A DNA stretch of 21,560 nt from Oehlia diaphana. Lineage: Eukaryota > Glomeromycota > Glomeromycetes > Glomerales > Glomeraceae. The notes beneath the pieces were generated by a model. It worked only from the letters and a program-made list of their open reading frames with translations. It was not told the origin of the DNA and made no database searches. A program made the position numbers and the translations under genes. Location: contig QZLH01000148.1 in the NCBI GenBank assembly GCA_003833135.1, positions 131,800 to 153,359 of the forward strand. The letters run 5' to 3'. Below are positions 1-10,153 of the stretch, in pieces; within the stretch, counting starts at the first letter, position 1; each line of letters begins with the position of its first letter.

Positions 1-490
1 TTATTACGAACTAGGAAACGGAAACCGTTGTAAGTCCGGAGCGAAAAAAAAAGTTATAAATAAACCTTTATCTGATGTAACACAAATTTATTTTCATCTG
101 ATGTAGCACGAAATTTCAATGACGTGACGCGTGCGGACAACCGATTTACCCCAGTAACGCCACAAAAAATTTACACCCCACGTGATTTTTGGCCGGCATT
201 ATACGTCTCGGCTGGCATTAAGAAATTAAGCATGTGACAAATAAGGAGTGACAAATAGTATTTTACACACTGAAAAAAATCTAAGTCCCTGGAATACATA
301 GTAAAAATGGAAAACAGGAAAGGTGTGACGCCGGTGACAAATTTTTAAGGTCACGTGGGGGTGGAAAAATTTTGTGGCGATACTGGGGAAGATGGACAAC
401 CGGATATCGTCACGTGACACTATTTGACATAGTCCTTCGAAAACATATATAGTCCTTCGCTTCGCTCCGGACAATCAACTTGTCGTAATA
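1..490. mobile_element. MITE-like fold-back element
   Basis: The two ends are inverted copies of each other. TTATTACGA at 1-9 matches the reverse complement of TCGTAATAG near 482-490. GTCCGGAGCGAA near 34-45 pairs with TTCGCTCCGGAC near 460-471. A longer internal pair lies at about 121-190 and 345-417, sharing blocks such as CCCCAGTA.CGCCACAAAA and CCCACGTGA in opposite orientation. The loop carries short direct repeats, GGCCGGCATT (192) with GGCTGGCATT (211), and two copies of GTGACAAATA. The stretch is clearly more GC-rich than its surroundings. No transposase is encoded; the 82-codon open frame on the minus strand is a by-product of the arm. The left flank is cut by the window, so a target-site duplication cannot be checked and the element may start before position 1. 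The inverted structure is seen; the mobile-element call is inference. Confidence 0.6.
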
Positions 491-692
491 GTGATAGTAG
501 TATACCATTATAAATAACTTAAAATACCGACTCTGATAATATTGTAGTACTATTATTGTAGAATTTTTTTTCAAAATTATATAATAAAAATTTTATTTTT
601 AGAAATACATGTTTAATACGTATAAATGCAATTTTCAGAATGAATATATACTATTATAAATAACCTAAAAATATCTTAACGATGTCATTTAA
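491..692. other. Short 3' flank of the ligase gene
   Basis: AT-rich spacer between the fold-back element and the stop codon of the ligase gene. It probably holds the 3' UTR. No gene or clear repeat is seen. Confidence 0.5.
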
Positions 693-2520
693 TTAAAATT
701 GTTTTCTATAATAAGGATGTTCTTTCTTAATTCTTTTTCTTAATATTCTTCTAAGAATTTTACCAGACGAACTTTTAGGAATTTTATCAATAAATAAAAT
801 ACCACCACTCAATCTTTTATAAGGAGGAACACGTTTTTCAACATATCTTTTAATTTCTTGTTTTAATTGATCAGATTCAAGAACGTTTTGTTTTAACGAG
901 ATATAAGCGGCCGGACATTCGGTTGCTTCTTGTTCGGCGTAAACTCCGATTACAGCTGCATCATCAATTGATTGATGAGAATTTAAAATTGATTCTAATT
1001 CTGTTGGTGAAACTTGATGACCCTGTGGAGAAATTTGGAAATTAAGTTTTGCGTGAACATAATAACGAATGAATCAAAATATTTTTATTTACCTGATATT
1101 TAATCAATTCTTTGGAACGATCAACAATATAAAAGTTTCCTATTACGAAAGAATATAATTAGTATATTGTTGAATAAAAAATATATATACATATTATTTA
1201 GAATTCAATCACTCACCAAATTCGTCGACTTTTGCTATATCACCAGTGTGAAACCATCCTTCGTTATCAATGCACGCATCGGTTGCTTCTTTATTATTAA
1301 GATAACCTTTCATGACGTTTGGACCACGAACGCAAAGTTCTCCCTCTTGATTGTATCCAAGTTCTTTTCCTTTTTCAGAAATAATTTTACATTCAACATT
1401 CGGAATAGGTTTACCAATAGATTCAACGGGGATATTTTCAGCATATTTAACAAAATGAGTAAAAGAATATTCAGTTGCACCATAAGATTGTCTAATTGGT
1501 ACAAAAATTCTTGCGAATGAATCAGCTAATTCTTTGCTTAAAGGAGCAGCACTACTTATGCATGATCGTAAACTTGATAAGTCATATTTTCTTGAAATTG
1601 GATCTTTAACTAATGACATAGCGATCGAAGGTACAAAATGAATTACATTGACTTTATAATCTTGAATTGTTTTACAAAATGTTGGTAAATCAAATTCAAA
1701 ATTTGGTATTAAGACAACTGAAGCTCCTTTAAGAAGTGTTAAATGAATGAGCGTAATTATTGAATATATATGATGTAAAGGCAATACGCCGATAAAGGTA
1801 GTATTTGAATTAACATCATCGTTATTATACCCAATTTGAGCTAAATTAGTAACAATATTAGAATGAGTTGTTTCAACTCCTTTATTCTTTCCAGTTGTAC
1901 CAGAACTATAACTTAAATATGCTGTAGTCGATTTTGCTTCCTCTGGTGAATATTCAATGGGATTTACTTCTCTTTCAGACTTGAGGAATGAATAGGGTTT
2001 AATTTCGTTTATTTCTTCATTACCAAATAAAAATATATTTGATTTAGGTATATTTACTGCGTCCGCTGCTTCAATCGCTTTTGAAAGAAGTGATGGAAAT
2101 ACAACAATATATTTTGCTCCAGAATCTTTTAATTGATAAGCAACTTCTTCAACTGTATACTTTGAATCGACGAATGTTACTATTCCTCCTGCCGCAATCG
2201 TACCAAATAAAACAGTTGGATAATCAACCTTAAAAATAATTCGAAATATTTTTAGCATTTTACCAATTATATTTTCACAATTAATGAAACTTTCATACCT
2301 GATTTGGAGAAAATATTGCTAAAACATCTCCGCGATTAAATCCTGCTTTATCAATTAATCCAGCCGCCAATTTTTTGGTATCACTTCTTAATTTACCAAG
2401 AGTTAATTTTTCACCAGTTATACCGTCGATAAATGTTGCATTCTCATTCGCTTCATTTATCAAAGCTTGGTAAACTCCTTTCACAAAAATATCAATTCTT
2501 GCTGTTGATTTAAAAATCAT
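693..2520 (-). CDS. 4-coumarate-CoA ligase-like acyl-CoA synthetase
   Basis: Four exons: 2520-2299, 2228-1217, 1139-1093 and 1022-693; introns of 70, 77 and 70 nt with GT-AG ends. The joined product is 536 aa, normal for the ANL adenylate-forming family (4CL, luciferase, fatty acyl-CoA synthetases about 540 aa). Seen motifs: SPNQVDYPTVLFG across the first junction (about 72-84), the P-loop-like YSSGTTGKNKGVE (181-193), SYGATE (322-327), GELCVRG (370-376), GWFHTGD (398-404), VDRSKEL (417-423) and PKSSSGKILR with the catalytic Lys at 515. All key residues are present, so an active enzyme is likely. Family knowledge: it forms an acyl-adenylate from ATP and a carboxylate, then transfers the acyl group to CoA. 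The substrate cannot be read from sequence; fungal members act on hydroxycinnamates or medium/long fatty acids. The C-terminus KQF is not a canonical peroxisomal PTS1. The start is chosen because MIFKSTA matches the usual N-terminus. Confidence 0.93.
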
Positions 2521-4084
2521 TGTGATAACAGGTCATTCAAGGTTTGTTTTTTTAAGTGGAAATAATTTTTTTTTGAAAAAAACAAAAAGAGAAAGAAGAA
2601 AATTGAGCGTATTTATAACAAAAACAATTTAAGGAGAAATGGTAGCAAGAACAATTATAATTGAATGCAAATAATGAATAATTACATTTCGTTTTTAGTA
2701 ATATTTGAAAGTATTGTAATTTTTGAAAAAAAAAAAATATTTTTTTTGATTCAAATGTCATATATAGTTTAAGCTCTCTGCCGCCAATCTATCAAAATCA
2801 AAATATCCGATTTTTTGTTTATATTCTCCTTAAATTCAATGTTTATTGGTAATTCGACTCGTGGTATGAATTTGAACAATGAACAAGTTTATCCAAATCT
2901 GCTATTGGATTTACTGTAAATAAATACAATGGATCAAATATGTGATTATATTTTTAATTATGTGTTACATTTATTACGATATATATATTAGGGAGCTTAC
3001 ACATTTATTACATATAGCTAGTTAGGCCCAGTATTTTGTTGATTTAAACAATCGGACAATTCCGAAAGAATATGGAACCCCAGAATTATTATATAAGTAA
3101 AAATATTTATATCAGCAGTAATAAATGATCCCCCCATAATGCCTATAATGAGATGTTTTCATTGAAAAATAAAGTTAAAGTATTAAGAATGATTATTGAT
3201 GCATGATTTGTAATTTATCTAATTTATGAAACCAAAAGGTGATTATGTTTACTAAACATATCGTACGCTTCGGTTCGGTTAAATTTTCTTTAACTGATCG
3301 ACAGTTGTTCATTTTTTACATAATGAATAGAATCTCTTTACTAAAAATAGGAAAATACTTTTTATTTGGAAATCTTAGATGGTTAGCTTTAATATAGATA
3401 CCAAATAAACTAACTAATATTAGTTAGAATTATGTCCGTCTTACTATATAGGTTATATCAATTATCTATCTGTTTGGAAATTTCAAGAGTTCAAAAAAAA
3501 AAATTAATCGAAAATATAAAATAATATCTATAGGTAAAAGTATTCGTATGAAGACGTATGATTATAATGATTATAAATCAAACCATTAAATAAATCTTCA
3601 CAAGTATGTTTGTATAATTTAAATTTGAAAGTCAGGATCATTAAAATTATTTTTACATGACCGGAAAGGCAGAAACCTCAAATTATTACGGACCGCTCCA
3701 ATGAATATTTAGGGAAATGAATATTCCCATAAAATTTATCGTACTATACCTATAACATAAAGTCAATAAGCATAGAATAATCGGTACTACTATCAGTCTT
3801 TCAACACTTGCTGCACGCGATATTTAAGGAAGGAGGGAATTATTCTTTGCATGCCAACCAATCCATTTATTACGAATACTAGAATAAAGGAATTAGTGCG
3901 TAATATTGCTACACGTAATTTTAACTAACTAATATTATAGTTCATGGAATATTAACTATAATAGAGTGAAATTATTATTTTTTTTATTTAAAATCTTTTT
4001 ATTGGGTGATTTATTCTTTTTTTTTTAAAAAAAAAAAGTTACGGAGCGATATTCGTGATATTAAGAGTAATAATTTTAATACTA
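2521..4084. other. AT-rich intergenic region, no intact gene
   Basis: The first few hundred bases should contain the promoter of the leftward ligase gene; no certain TATA element could be picked. Open frames here are low-complexity products of T/A runs, such as one of about 70 codons rich in Phe and Lys at 2552-2761. No structural RNA or long repeat was recognised. Confidence 0.5.
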
Positions 4085-4941
4085 ACATGCTATTTTCAGG
4101 TGTAATCGATACGATGAAAGTACCACGTTTAATAGAAGCACATTTGGAATGGAAAGGCGTTTGGCACTCTATCAATGAAAATATTTTAATAGTATTTGAT
4201 ACTCTTAAATCTTTTCTAAATATAGAAAAGATTATATCAATCAGCCAATTAACTGTATTGAGTATCTGTTTGTGTATACAGATGAAAGATAAATAAATGA
4301 GACGATTAGGTAAAATGTGTTTTCATTCAAAAGATGAATATATTCTTGATAGTATTATACGGCAAATAATATTTATATGAGACTCCGAAATATACAGTAC
4401 ATAAAAGGTTAGAATCGAAATATTTATCTCGTTATATTGAATCTACCAATCAAATGCATCAAATTCTCCGTCATGTTTATAAATATGATAAAATTGGGTT
4501 AGATCCTATTAATTTAATGTCAGTTATACTTTGAAGTTTAATCGGACAATATAATATCCACATGCGAATCATGACCCATCCGATTGATTATTATTAAAAA
4601 AAACAATCTGTTGATTATTCTTTAAAAATGGGAGACTATCATATTTTATTTAGTTGATCAAGATAGGCTTTCGGCAATATTGAAAATGGTGATTATTAGA
4701 AAATATAAGATTACTACTACTTATTAGAAAGATATAAAATTTTTTTAAAATTTTGAATTTCACTAATTACCGAAAAGAATGATATAACCAATATGCCCAA
4801 GCAGATTAAAGTACAGGATATAAGATATTTTGCTGGAAAAAAGTATTATTCAGTGGAAGTAGATAACAAGTATATATCTGAGGAGAGTAAAACTTTCTTA
4901 GGTACATTCATCATTTATCATGTTAAATATCGTATGATATA
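4085..4941 (+). pseudogene. Decayed protein-coding sequence of unknown family
   Basis: Successive open stretches on the plus strand have protein-like composition but change frame or meet stops. A frame around 4085-4294 reads KVPRLIEAHLEWKGVW. It is followed by RRLGKMCFHSKDEYILDS (from about 4297), KRLESKYLSRYIEST (from about 4405, ending in a TGA near 4532), and a 61-codon piece near 4757-4941 containing QDIRYFAGKKYYSVEVDNKY and ending in TAG. The pieces are rich in Trp, His, Tyr and charged residues, unlike random AT-rich translation, and lie in order. I do not recognise the family. It could be a decayed host gene, a transposon-encoded protein or an old viral insertion. A multi-intron live gene is possible but I could not find convincing splice sites joining all pieces. 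Confidence 0.4.
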
Positions 4942-5186
4942 GTGTCATTGAAATTTTACTCTGGACACGCGAAGGTTGATGGACATATCTTCAACAATTT
5001 CGTCTTTATAATATATGTAATAAAAAAAAATATATAACACAAGCAACTTTCGGCGCTTGGAGACAACATCTTACGCTAAAAATCTTTCGCCTTAATCAGT
5101 ATCTTTCTTTTTATTGCTCTGACTGAATTCATCTTCACTGTCAAGAATACTTTGTAAAAACATTATAGGGAGTGCTGAGTAAAAGA

Positions 5187-6545
5187 TCATGGTAGTCCCT
5201 TACGAGGTTTCGCACCCAACCAATCATTTATTTGTTTATATGAGAGACTGAATCGTGGCTTCATCGAAGCGATTATTCGTGGTATGAGTTGTCGTAGGAT
5301 ATCTGCGTTTGACTCGCTCGTGAATTTTTCGTCGTATTTCAATGTGAATTCGGGAGGCATCGTCTTGAGGATTATCTTCATCAGTCTATAAGCCATTTTT
5401 GGCTACATTGTTGACCCGTAAATCTCGTACCGTATTATATCTATTATTATTCTGATTCAATTAAATAGATTAGTTGAATTTGAATTTTAGATTCTTTCTT
5501 AAAGAAATTATAAATATTACGCATACGAACCTTCGGTCGACTTAAATAATCTGTCATGGGAATATGATTACGATAATGTGGCATTTTTAATTGTGTTTGG
5601 AGAGACCGTAATCTTGTATATATACTATCTAGTGCTTTCTTAAATGCATGTAGATAATCTTGTATCTCAATTATGGTCATTCATTACATATTGTGTTTCA
5701 TATCTAAGATAACTATTTACTTTCATTATCATACTCGAGACCAATGCTCTTCTCTTCCCCGTTGACGCTTAGATCCTTCGTACGGTGTTTCTTCTTGAAA
5801 CCTCTGTTGCTTTTGTTTGTTTGACTTGATGGGTGACGATTTGCTAGTCGACTTATTGGTCTTGTCACTCGGCTCATTCGCTTCTTCCGTTCTGCCTTGT
5901 TGACGCTTGTCCGATGTTTTATTAGTTGACGAATATCGATCGACTTCTTTTTGCAACCTTTCGTTCTCATTGCCGAATTCTTGGTTAATTCCCATTAGGC
6001 CTTGTAATCGCCGAATTTCTAAGTATGCATCTTCTTTTTTTTAAGTCGGAATATTTATTTCGCTGATCTCATCATAATCCAAGTACACCATTTTATCGAA
6101 CCCTCCTGTGTCTGGATCGTACTCGTGTTGAACGAACTCCTCATTTTGAATTGGATCGGTATCATATTTGGTTCCGTATACGTTATTGTTCTCTTAAAGT
6201 TTGTTTTATATAAAATCGCTCCATTTTTATAATGAATATTTTTTTTTACTGTTTGTTTTCAATTTGGATTTTGCATTCTTTTTTACGATTCTATTTTATA
6301 CGTCCGATCTGGTGCTTCATTTGGAGGTTACTTGCGGTGAAATAAATTTTATCGTTAAATTTCGTACTTGCTGCCTATCATCATCCCACTATAGATCCAT
6401 CATTTCAAAACGGTTTAAAAATTCCAACTTGAAACCGGCAAAATAACTTCATCTCTAATATCTTTCTATGCATATGTCTGTAACTAAGGATATATGACGC
6501 TGATTGCCCATTGGTATCGGTTGAAATCCATTATTGAAGAAGTTC
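5187..6545 (-). pseudogene. Decayed ORF with coiled coil and charged tail, unknown family
   Basis: Read on the minus strand, coding-like pieces follow one another from about 6545 to 5187: FFNNGFQPIPMGNQRHI (about 6470-6540), FKLEFLNRFEMMDL, then after a stop WDDDRQQVRNLTIKF (about 6340-6440), a frame from 6193 to 5729 broken only by one TAA at 6041-6043, a 77-codon piece ending at 5447 and a 69-codon piece at 5396-5187 with SLSYKQINDWLGAKPRKGLP. The 6193-5729 part has an acidic section (HEYDPDTGGFDKMVY), a short heptad-like section (LEIRRLQGLMG...NERLQKEVDRY) and a Lys/Gln/Ser-rich tail. The single stop directly abuts an A8 run. GC content is higher than around it. The layout (folded domain, coiled coil, basic tail, helical domain) suggests a gag-like or other transposon-encoded protein, but this is speculative; the family is not recognised. 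Confidence 0.45.
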
Positions 6546-7143
6546 TTTATCCGAGAAGTTTCTGATCAATTATCTTTTTCCTTACATAACTGGATGTTGT
6601 AACCTTTTTTGTAAGTATATAAAACTATATTAAGTAACAGAAAAATTTCCTTGGAAGGACGACTAAATTTCTATTGGTATTTTGTCTCCTAATAATTTCT
6701 CTGAATTTTTTTTTATTCGTATCCATTAATATAATTCCTAAGAATGATCTTGATACCCTAAGAAAATTTAATGAATCTATCAATATTATATAAATACTTC
6801 CTTTTTTTTAAAAAAACAAGTGAACATAATATATACCTTGTTCGTTACCAATCGAACATAACACCCAAATACACAGATTCTAATTTTAAATCACGAAAAC
6901 CATTAAATTAGATAAAATTTTGTTGGAGTAATTTTATAAAAAAAAAAATAAAATAAAATAAAAATCCAATATTTACAAATTCGGCTCATATCCCGTTTTC
7001 ATCAGTTGAAATCTAGTCAATCTTGAAGGCTACTTTAAGTTTTTATAATGTGAAATATCTAATAGCATAATTGTATGGAATATAGTTGGGTAACGACTAA
7101 CGACAAACATGATCCAATTAATTAGAATGATTATTTCGCTTCC
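6546..7143. other. AT-rich intergenic region, nothing recognised
   Basis: Low-complexity A/T runs and short homopolymers. No gene, structural RNA or repeat was found by eye. Confidence 0.4.
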
Positions 7144-7690
7144 CTATAAAAAATCTCTGAGAAAACTCCGATAAATGACTTTTAAAAGCTCGTCGGGATT
7201 TTTTAATTCTTCGTTAATTTCATCATGTCTCCTACATGTCAATGCAATAGAAAAAAAATGAGTAAATAAAGTTTGTTCAATAAAATCTTTTATAATTCAA
7301 GTACCAACCTGATAAAGTTTGATCAGAAACGCCATTGAGCGAACTAGTCTATTACAATGTTATTTTGCAAGCTTGTTCTCTTTCATTTAAATCTATAGGA
7401 TTCTCAATAACAGCTTCTAAAACATCTGTAGTGTTCAAGTATGAAATCAGTCCATGAACTTGCTTATATCTGAAAATTAAAAAAAAAAAAAATAGTACTC
7501 ACATCAAGTAAAAAGAACAGAGCCTTCCCTCGCGGTTTCTATTCATCAATATGATATAAATCTTTAACTTTATATTCAGCTTTTGTGAGGAAATAATTTT
7601 ATTTTTTTTCGTTGTCTTTTAAGAAATAATTTCTTCAATTCACCACCATAGCTAACGATCTCATTATAAATTCTTCTGTTTAGGGTTCAC
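7144..7690 (-). pseudogene. Possible decayed multi-exon gene, unknown product
   Basis: On the minus strand three coding-like islands are separated by AT-rich pieces with splice-like borders: AEYKVKDLYHIDE followed by a TAG and KPRGKALFFLLDV near 7510-7600, then a GTGAGT donor-like site; YKQVHGLISYLNTTDVLEA continuing to ACKITL and two stops near 7360-7470, then a CAG/GTTGGT donor-like site; and, after a TAG/GAGACATG acceptor-like site at 7231, HDEINEELKNPDELLKVIY ending in a stop at 7144-7146. In-frame stops inside the first two islands argue for a dead gene. The first putative intron would be only about 35-40 nt, too short for confidence. No domain is recognised. Confidence 0.33.
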
Positions 7691-8431
7691 TTTGACACAC
7701 AAGAAAACTCATACGTTGGAAAAATTGTTGTACTTCCCACTATATGACGTAACTGAATATATGTTATTCAGTCCTTGGGATATATATCACTGCTAATAAT
7801 GGATAAAATAATTCTTAATCACTAGGTGTAGGAAAATTAAAATATTTTTGAATAAGTCAAATATTTATTTTACCATTATAAATAAGAAAAAACCATAAAA
7901 AAAAAAATTAAACTTGATAATTGTTTGACGCTATTTCAACAAACTTCACACCCTTGTTGCTCGGGCAATTATTTTTTTAAAAAAAAATAATTTTTCGAGT
8001 TGAGGATTACGTGAATCATATGATTTCACGTGCTCAAAATTATAAATTTAGATTTAAATGGTAACTGGTAACTGAACGGGATTTTCTAAATATTTCACAT
8101 AATGTTAAAAGGAAAAATCTGTAAAACCAAAATTTAACCAAATTTAGAATTAAAAAAAGGAAATTTTTTCCGATTATGAAATGAATTAATTACCTTAATA
8201 TCTATATTCATAAGAGGTTCAATTATAGTAAAAAGATGACGAGAAAAAATATTTTAGGAATGATCACTATGGATAATTTGGTATAATAAGGAAATGATGA
8301 CGATCGGGATAATATATAAATTAAACGCACGAACTTGATAAAAAAAAAAGTAAAAAAACCAAAAAATAAAAAAAAAATAAAATTAAATAAATAAATTAAT
8401 TAAGCAAAAAAATCCTTTTACTTTCTACAAG
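7691..8431. other. Upstream region of the F-box gene
   Basis: AT-rich region expected to hold the promoter and 5' UTR of the plus-strand F-box gene. It contains an AT-only inverted repeat around 7969-7995 and an E-box-containing palindrome at 8009-8031. The last 90 bases before the start codon are almost pure A/T with A-runs, typical of a 5' leader here. No further gene is seen. Confidence 0.5.
8009..8031. promoter_or_regulatory. Near-perfect palindrome with paired ACGTGA half-sites
   Basis: The 23-nt sequence ACGTGAATCATATGATTTCACGT reads almost the same on both strands, with one extra T on the right. It places TACGTGA and TCACGTG head to head around a central CATATG. CACGTG and CATATG are E-box cores bound by basic helix-loop-helix proteins in fungi. 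It lies about 400 bp upstream of the F-box start codon. A regulatory role is inference; it could also be a remnant of a fold-back element. Confidence 0.35.
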
Positions 8432-9910
8432 ATGTCAAAAATTGATAATGACGTTCTTTTAATAATTTTTGATGAATTAAAAAATGATAATGGAACACTT
8501 TTCACCTGTGCTTTAGTTAATAGACAATGGTGTAAAATGGCGATTCCAATTTTATGGAAGGATCCAATTAAAAATCAACAATTAAATGAACAATTACTTG
8601 ATATTATTAAATATTCATTACCTTATGAATCCAAAAAATTATTATTAATTCAAGGAATTGATATTACATCAAATTTACAATTAAGAAAAAAACCATTATT
8701 TGATTATATCAAATATTGTAAATATTTGAGATTTAATAAAATTAATGAATATGTTAATTTAATGACAAAATCTATTAAAGAAACTGATTACTTTTTAATA
8801 AAGAGAGAAATCTTTAAATTTTATATAAGCAAATGTTCATCAATCAAATTTTTGGATTTAAACTTTACGGAAGGATATTATCAATCATCACATGATGATC
8901 TTATGAAATATCAATTATTGAAATTTCCTGGTACAATTAATTGTTTCTCTGAACTTATGGAATTTCATTGTGATTCAAATATTGATTCATCAATTTTTTA
9001 TGGATTTGCAAAAATTTGTAAATTTATTCAAAAAATTTATATTTATCAATTATATGATAATCCTGGATTAATTGAATTAATCAAGGTTCAAAAAAATTTG
9101 AAAAAATTCAAATATACTGCAAGTAAATTTATTAAATATAAGATAAATGAATTTACTGGTATTGGTAAAGCTTTAGAAAATAATTCTGAAACTCTCCTTC
9201 ATTTTAAAGCTTTAGATGATTTATATGGTAATTGTTTTATTCCAGAGGTTTTTTCAAAATTTAAAAATTTAGAAAAATTAATCTTATTTAGATTATGTTA
9301 TTGTTTTCAACAATATGAATTTGAAGAACAATTATCTTTTACTTCATTTCCTAAACTTAAAGTTATTCATATTCAAGATGCATCAATTTATACTATTAAA
9401 AAAATTATTGAAAAAACTGATGGAAATCTTATTAAGATTGCAATTTATGATATTGAATATAAGAAAGATTATGATAATAAACCTTTTCAAGATCTTATTC
9501 AATCAATTTATAAAAATTGTCCAAATTTAAAATTTCTTAGATTAGAAATTAAAGATGAAATTTTGGAAGATTTTGAAAAATTATTAATTACTTGTAATCA
9601 ATTAGAAGGTTTAGTTATAGAATCTTGTCGTTGGAAAATGTATAATAATTATAATATTAAGAATTTATTATTATTATTGGCTAAATCTTCTCCAATTAAT
9701 TTATTTAAATTTAAATTTTATCATTATTGGGATTTTGATCAAATTTCTTTAAATTTATTTTTTGAAAATTGGAGAGGAAGAAAACCATTAAAATTTTATA
9801 TGGTTGGTACGGATAAATTTTTATCGATATTCGAAAATTATAAAAATGAAGGTATTATTGAAAGATATGAAGATATTGAAGATATTTATTTTAAATGTTT
9901 TGAATGGTAA
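8432..9910 (+). CDS. F-box protein with LRR-like C-terminal region
   Basis: An intronless 492-aa protein. Residues 1-45 form a recognisable F-box: DNDVLLIIFDELKND...FTCALVNRQWCKMAIPILWKDP, with the typical Leu/Ile spacing, the VNRxW signature and a terminal LW-DP. The remainder contains irregular leucine-rich repeats, for example FKNLEKLILFRL (about 278-289), FPKLKVIHIQDAS and CPNLKFLRLEIKD (about 364-376), the usual substrate-binding architecture of these proteins. Family knowledge: the F-box binds Skp1 in an SCF ubiquitin ligase and the C-terminal region selects the target. The substrate is unknown. The start codon is the first ATG after an A-rich leader and begins the F-box directly, so it is secure. 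Codons are strongly AT-biased. The gene converges on the kinase-Sel1 gene 243 bp downstream. Such genes exist in hundreds of copies in Glomeromycotina, so a one-to-one orthologue should not be expected. Confidence 0.9.
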   Translation: MSKIDNDVLLIIFDELKNDNGTLFTCALVNRQWCKMAIPILWKDPIKNQQLNEQLLDIIKYSLPYESKKLLLIQGIDITSNLQLRKKPLFDYIKYCKYLRFNKINEYVNLMTKSIKETDYFLIKREIFKFYISKCSSIKFLDLNFTEGYYQSSHDDLMKYQLLKFPGTINCFSELMEFHCDSNIDSSIFYGFAKICKFIQKIYIYQLYDNPGLIELIKVQKNLKKFKYTASKFIKYKINEFTGIGKALENNSETLLHFKALDDLYGNCFIPEVFSKFKNLEKLILFRLCYCFQQYEFEEQLSFTSFPKLKVIHIQDASIYTIKKIIEKTDGNLIKIAIYDIEYKKDYDNKPFQDLIQSIYKNCPNLKFLRLEIKDEILEDFEKLLITCNQLEGLVIESCRWKMYNNYNIKNLLLLLAKSSPINLFKFKFYHYWDFDQISLNLFFENWRGRKPLKFYMVGTDKFLSIFENYKNEGIIERYEDIEDIYFKCFEW

Positions 9911-10153
9911 ATTATTAAGATCGGAAAAAAATAAAGAAATATTGCAAAGTATTTATCGCATGTTCACGTGACACAAATACCGATACATATGAAAATTTTT
10001 CATGAAATAATTTTCGTTGCGAATCATATAATACTCGCCTGATTCATGTAAAATATCACAACTATATTAAAACTTTATTATTATTTATTAATATTTTTAT
10101 TTACGTACAGTATATATACAGTACATCAGTTACGAAAACATCAAATACAAATT
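9911..10153. other. Convergent intergenic spacer
   Basis: This 243-bp spacer lies between two genes that end towards each other. It must hold both 3' UTRs; AATAAAG at about 9931 is a plausible polyadenylation signal for the F-box gene. The 8-nt palindrome TCACGTGA is at 9964-9971. Confidence 0.5.

Noticed and set aside
226..474. 82-codon minus-strand open frame
   Set aside because: It lies inside the arm of the fold-back element, is Phe/His/Tyr-rich without domain features, and follows from the inverted repeat.
1167..1520. 117-codon plus-strand open frame
   Set aside because: It is antisense to exon 2 and intron 2 of the ligase gene, whose motifs fix the minus strand as coding.
2552..2761. 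69-codon minus-strand open frame upstream of the ligase
   Set aside because: Low-complexity Phe/Lys/Cys/Ser product of T and A runs in the promoter region; no domain, no continuity with the ligase.
4006..4060. Start region of the 96-codon plus-strand frame as a true N-terminus
   Set aside because: The first 20 codons come from T-run/A-run sequence; only the part from about 4085 looks coding, so the ATG at 4006 is not a credible gene start.
9315..9530. 71-codon plus-strand open frame
   Set aside because: It is an alternative frame of the F-box gene, Leu/Lys-rich as expected from its AT-rich codons.
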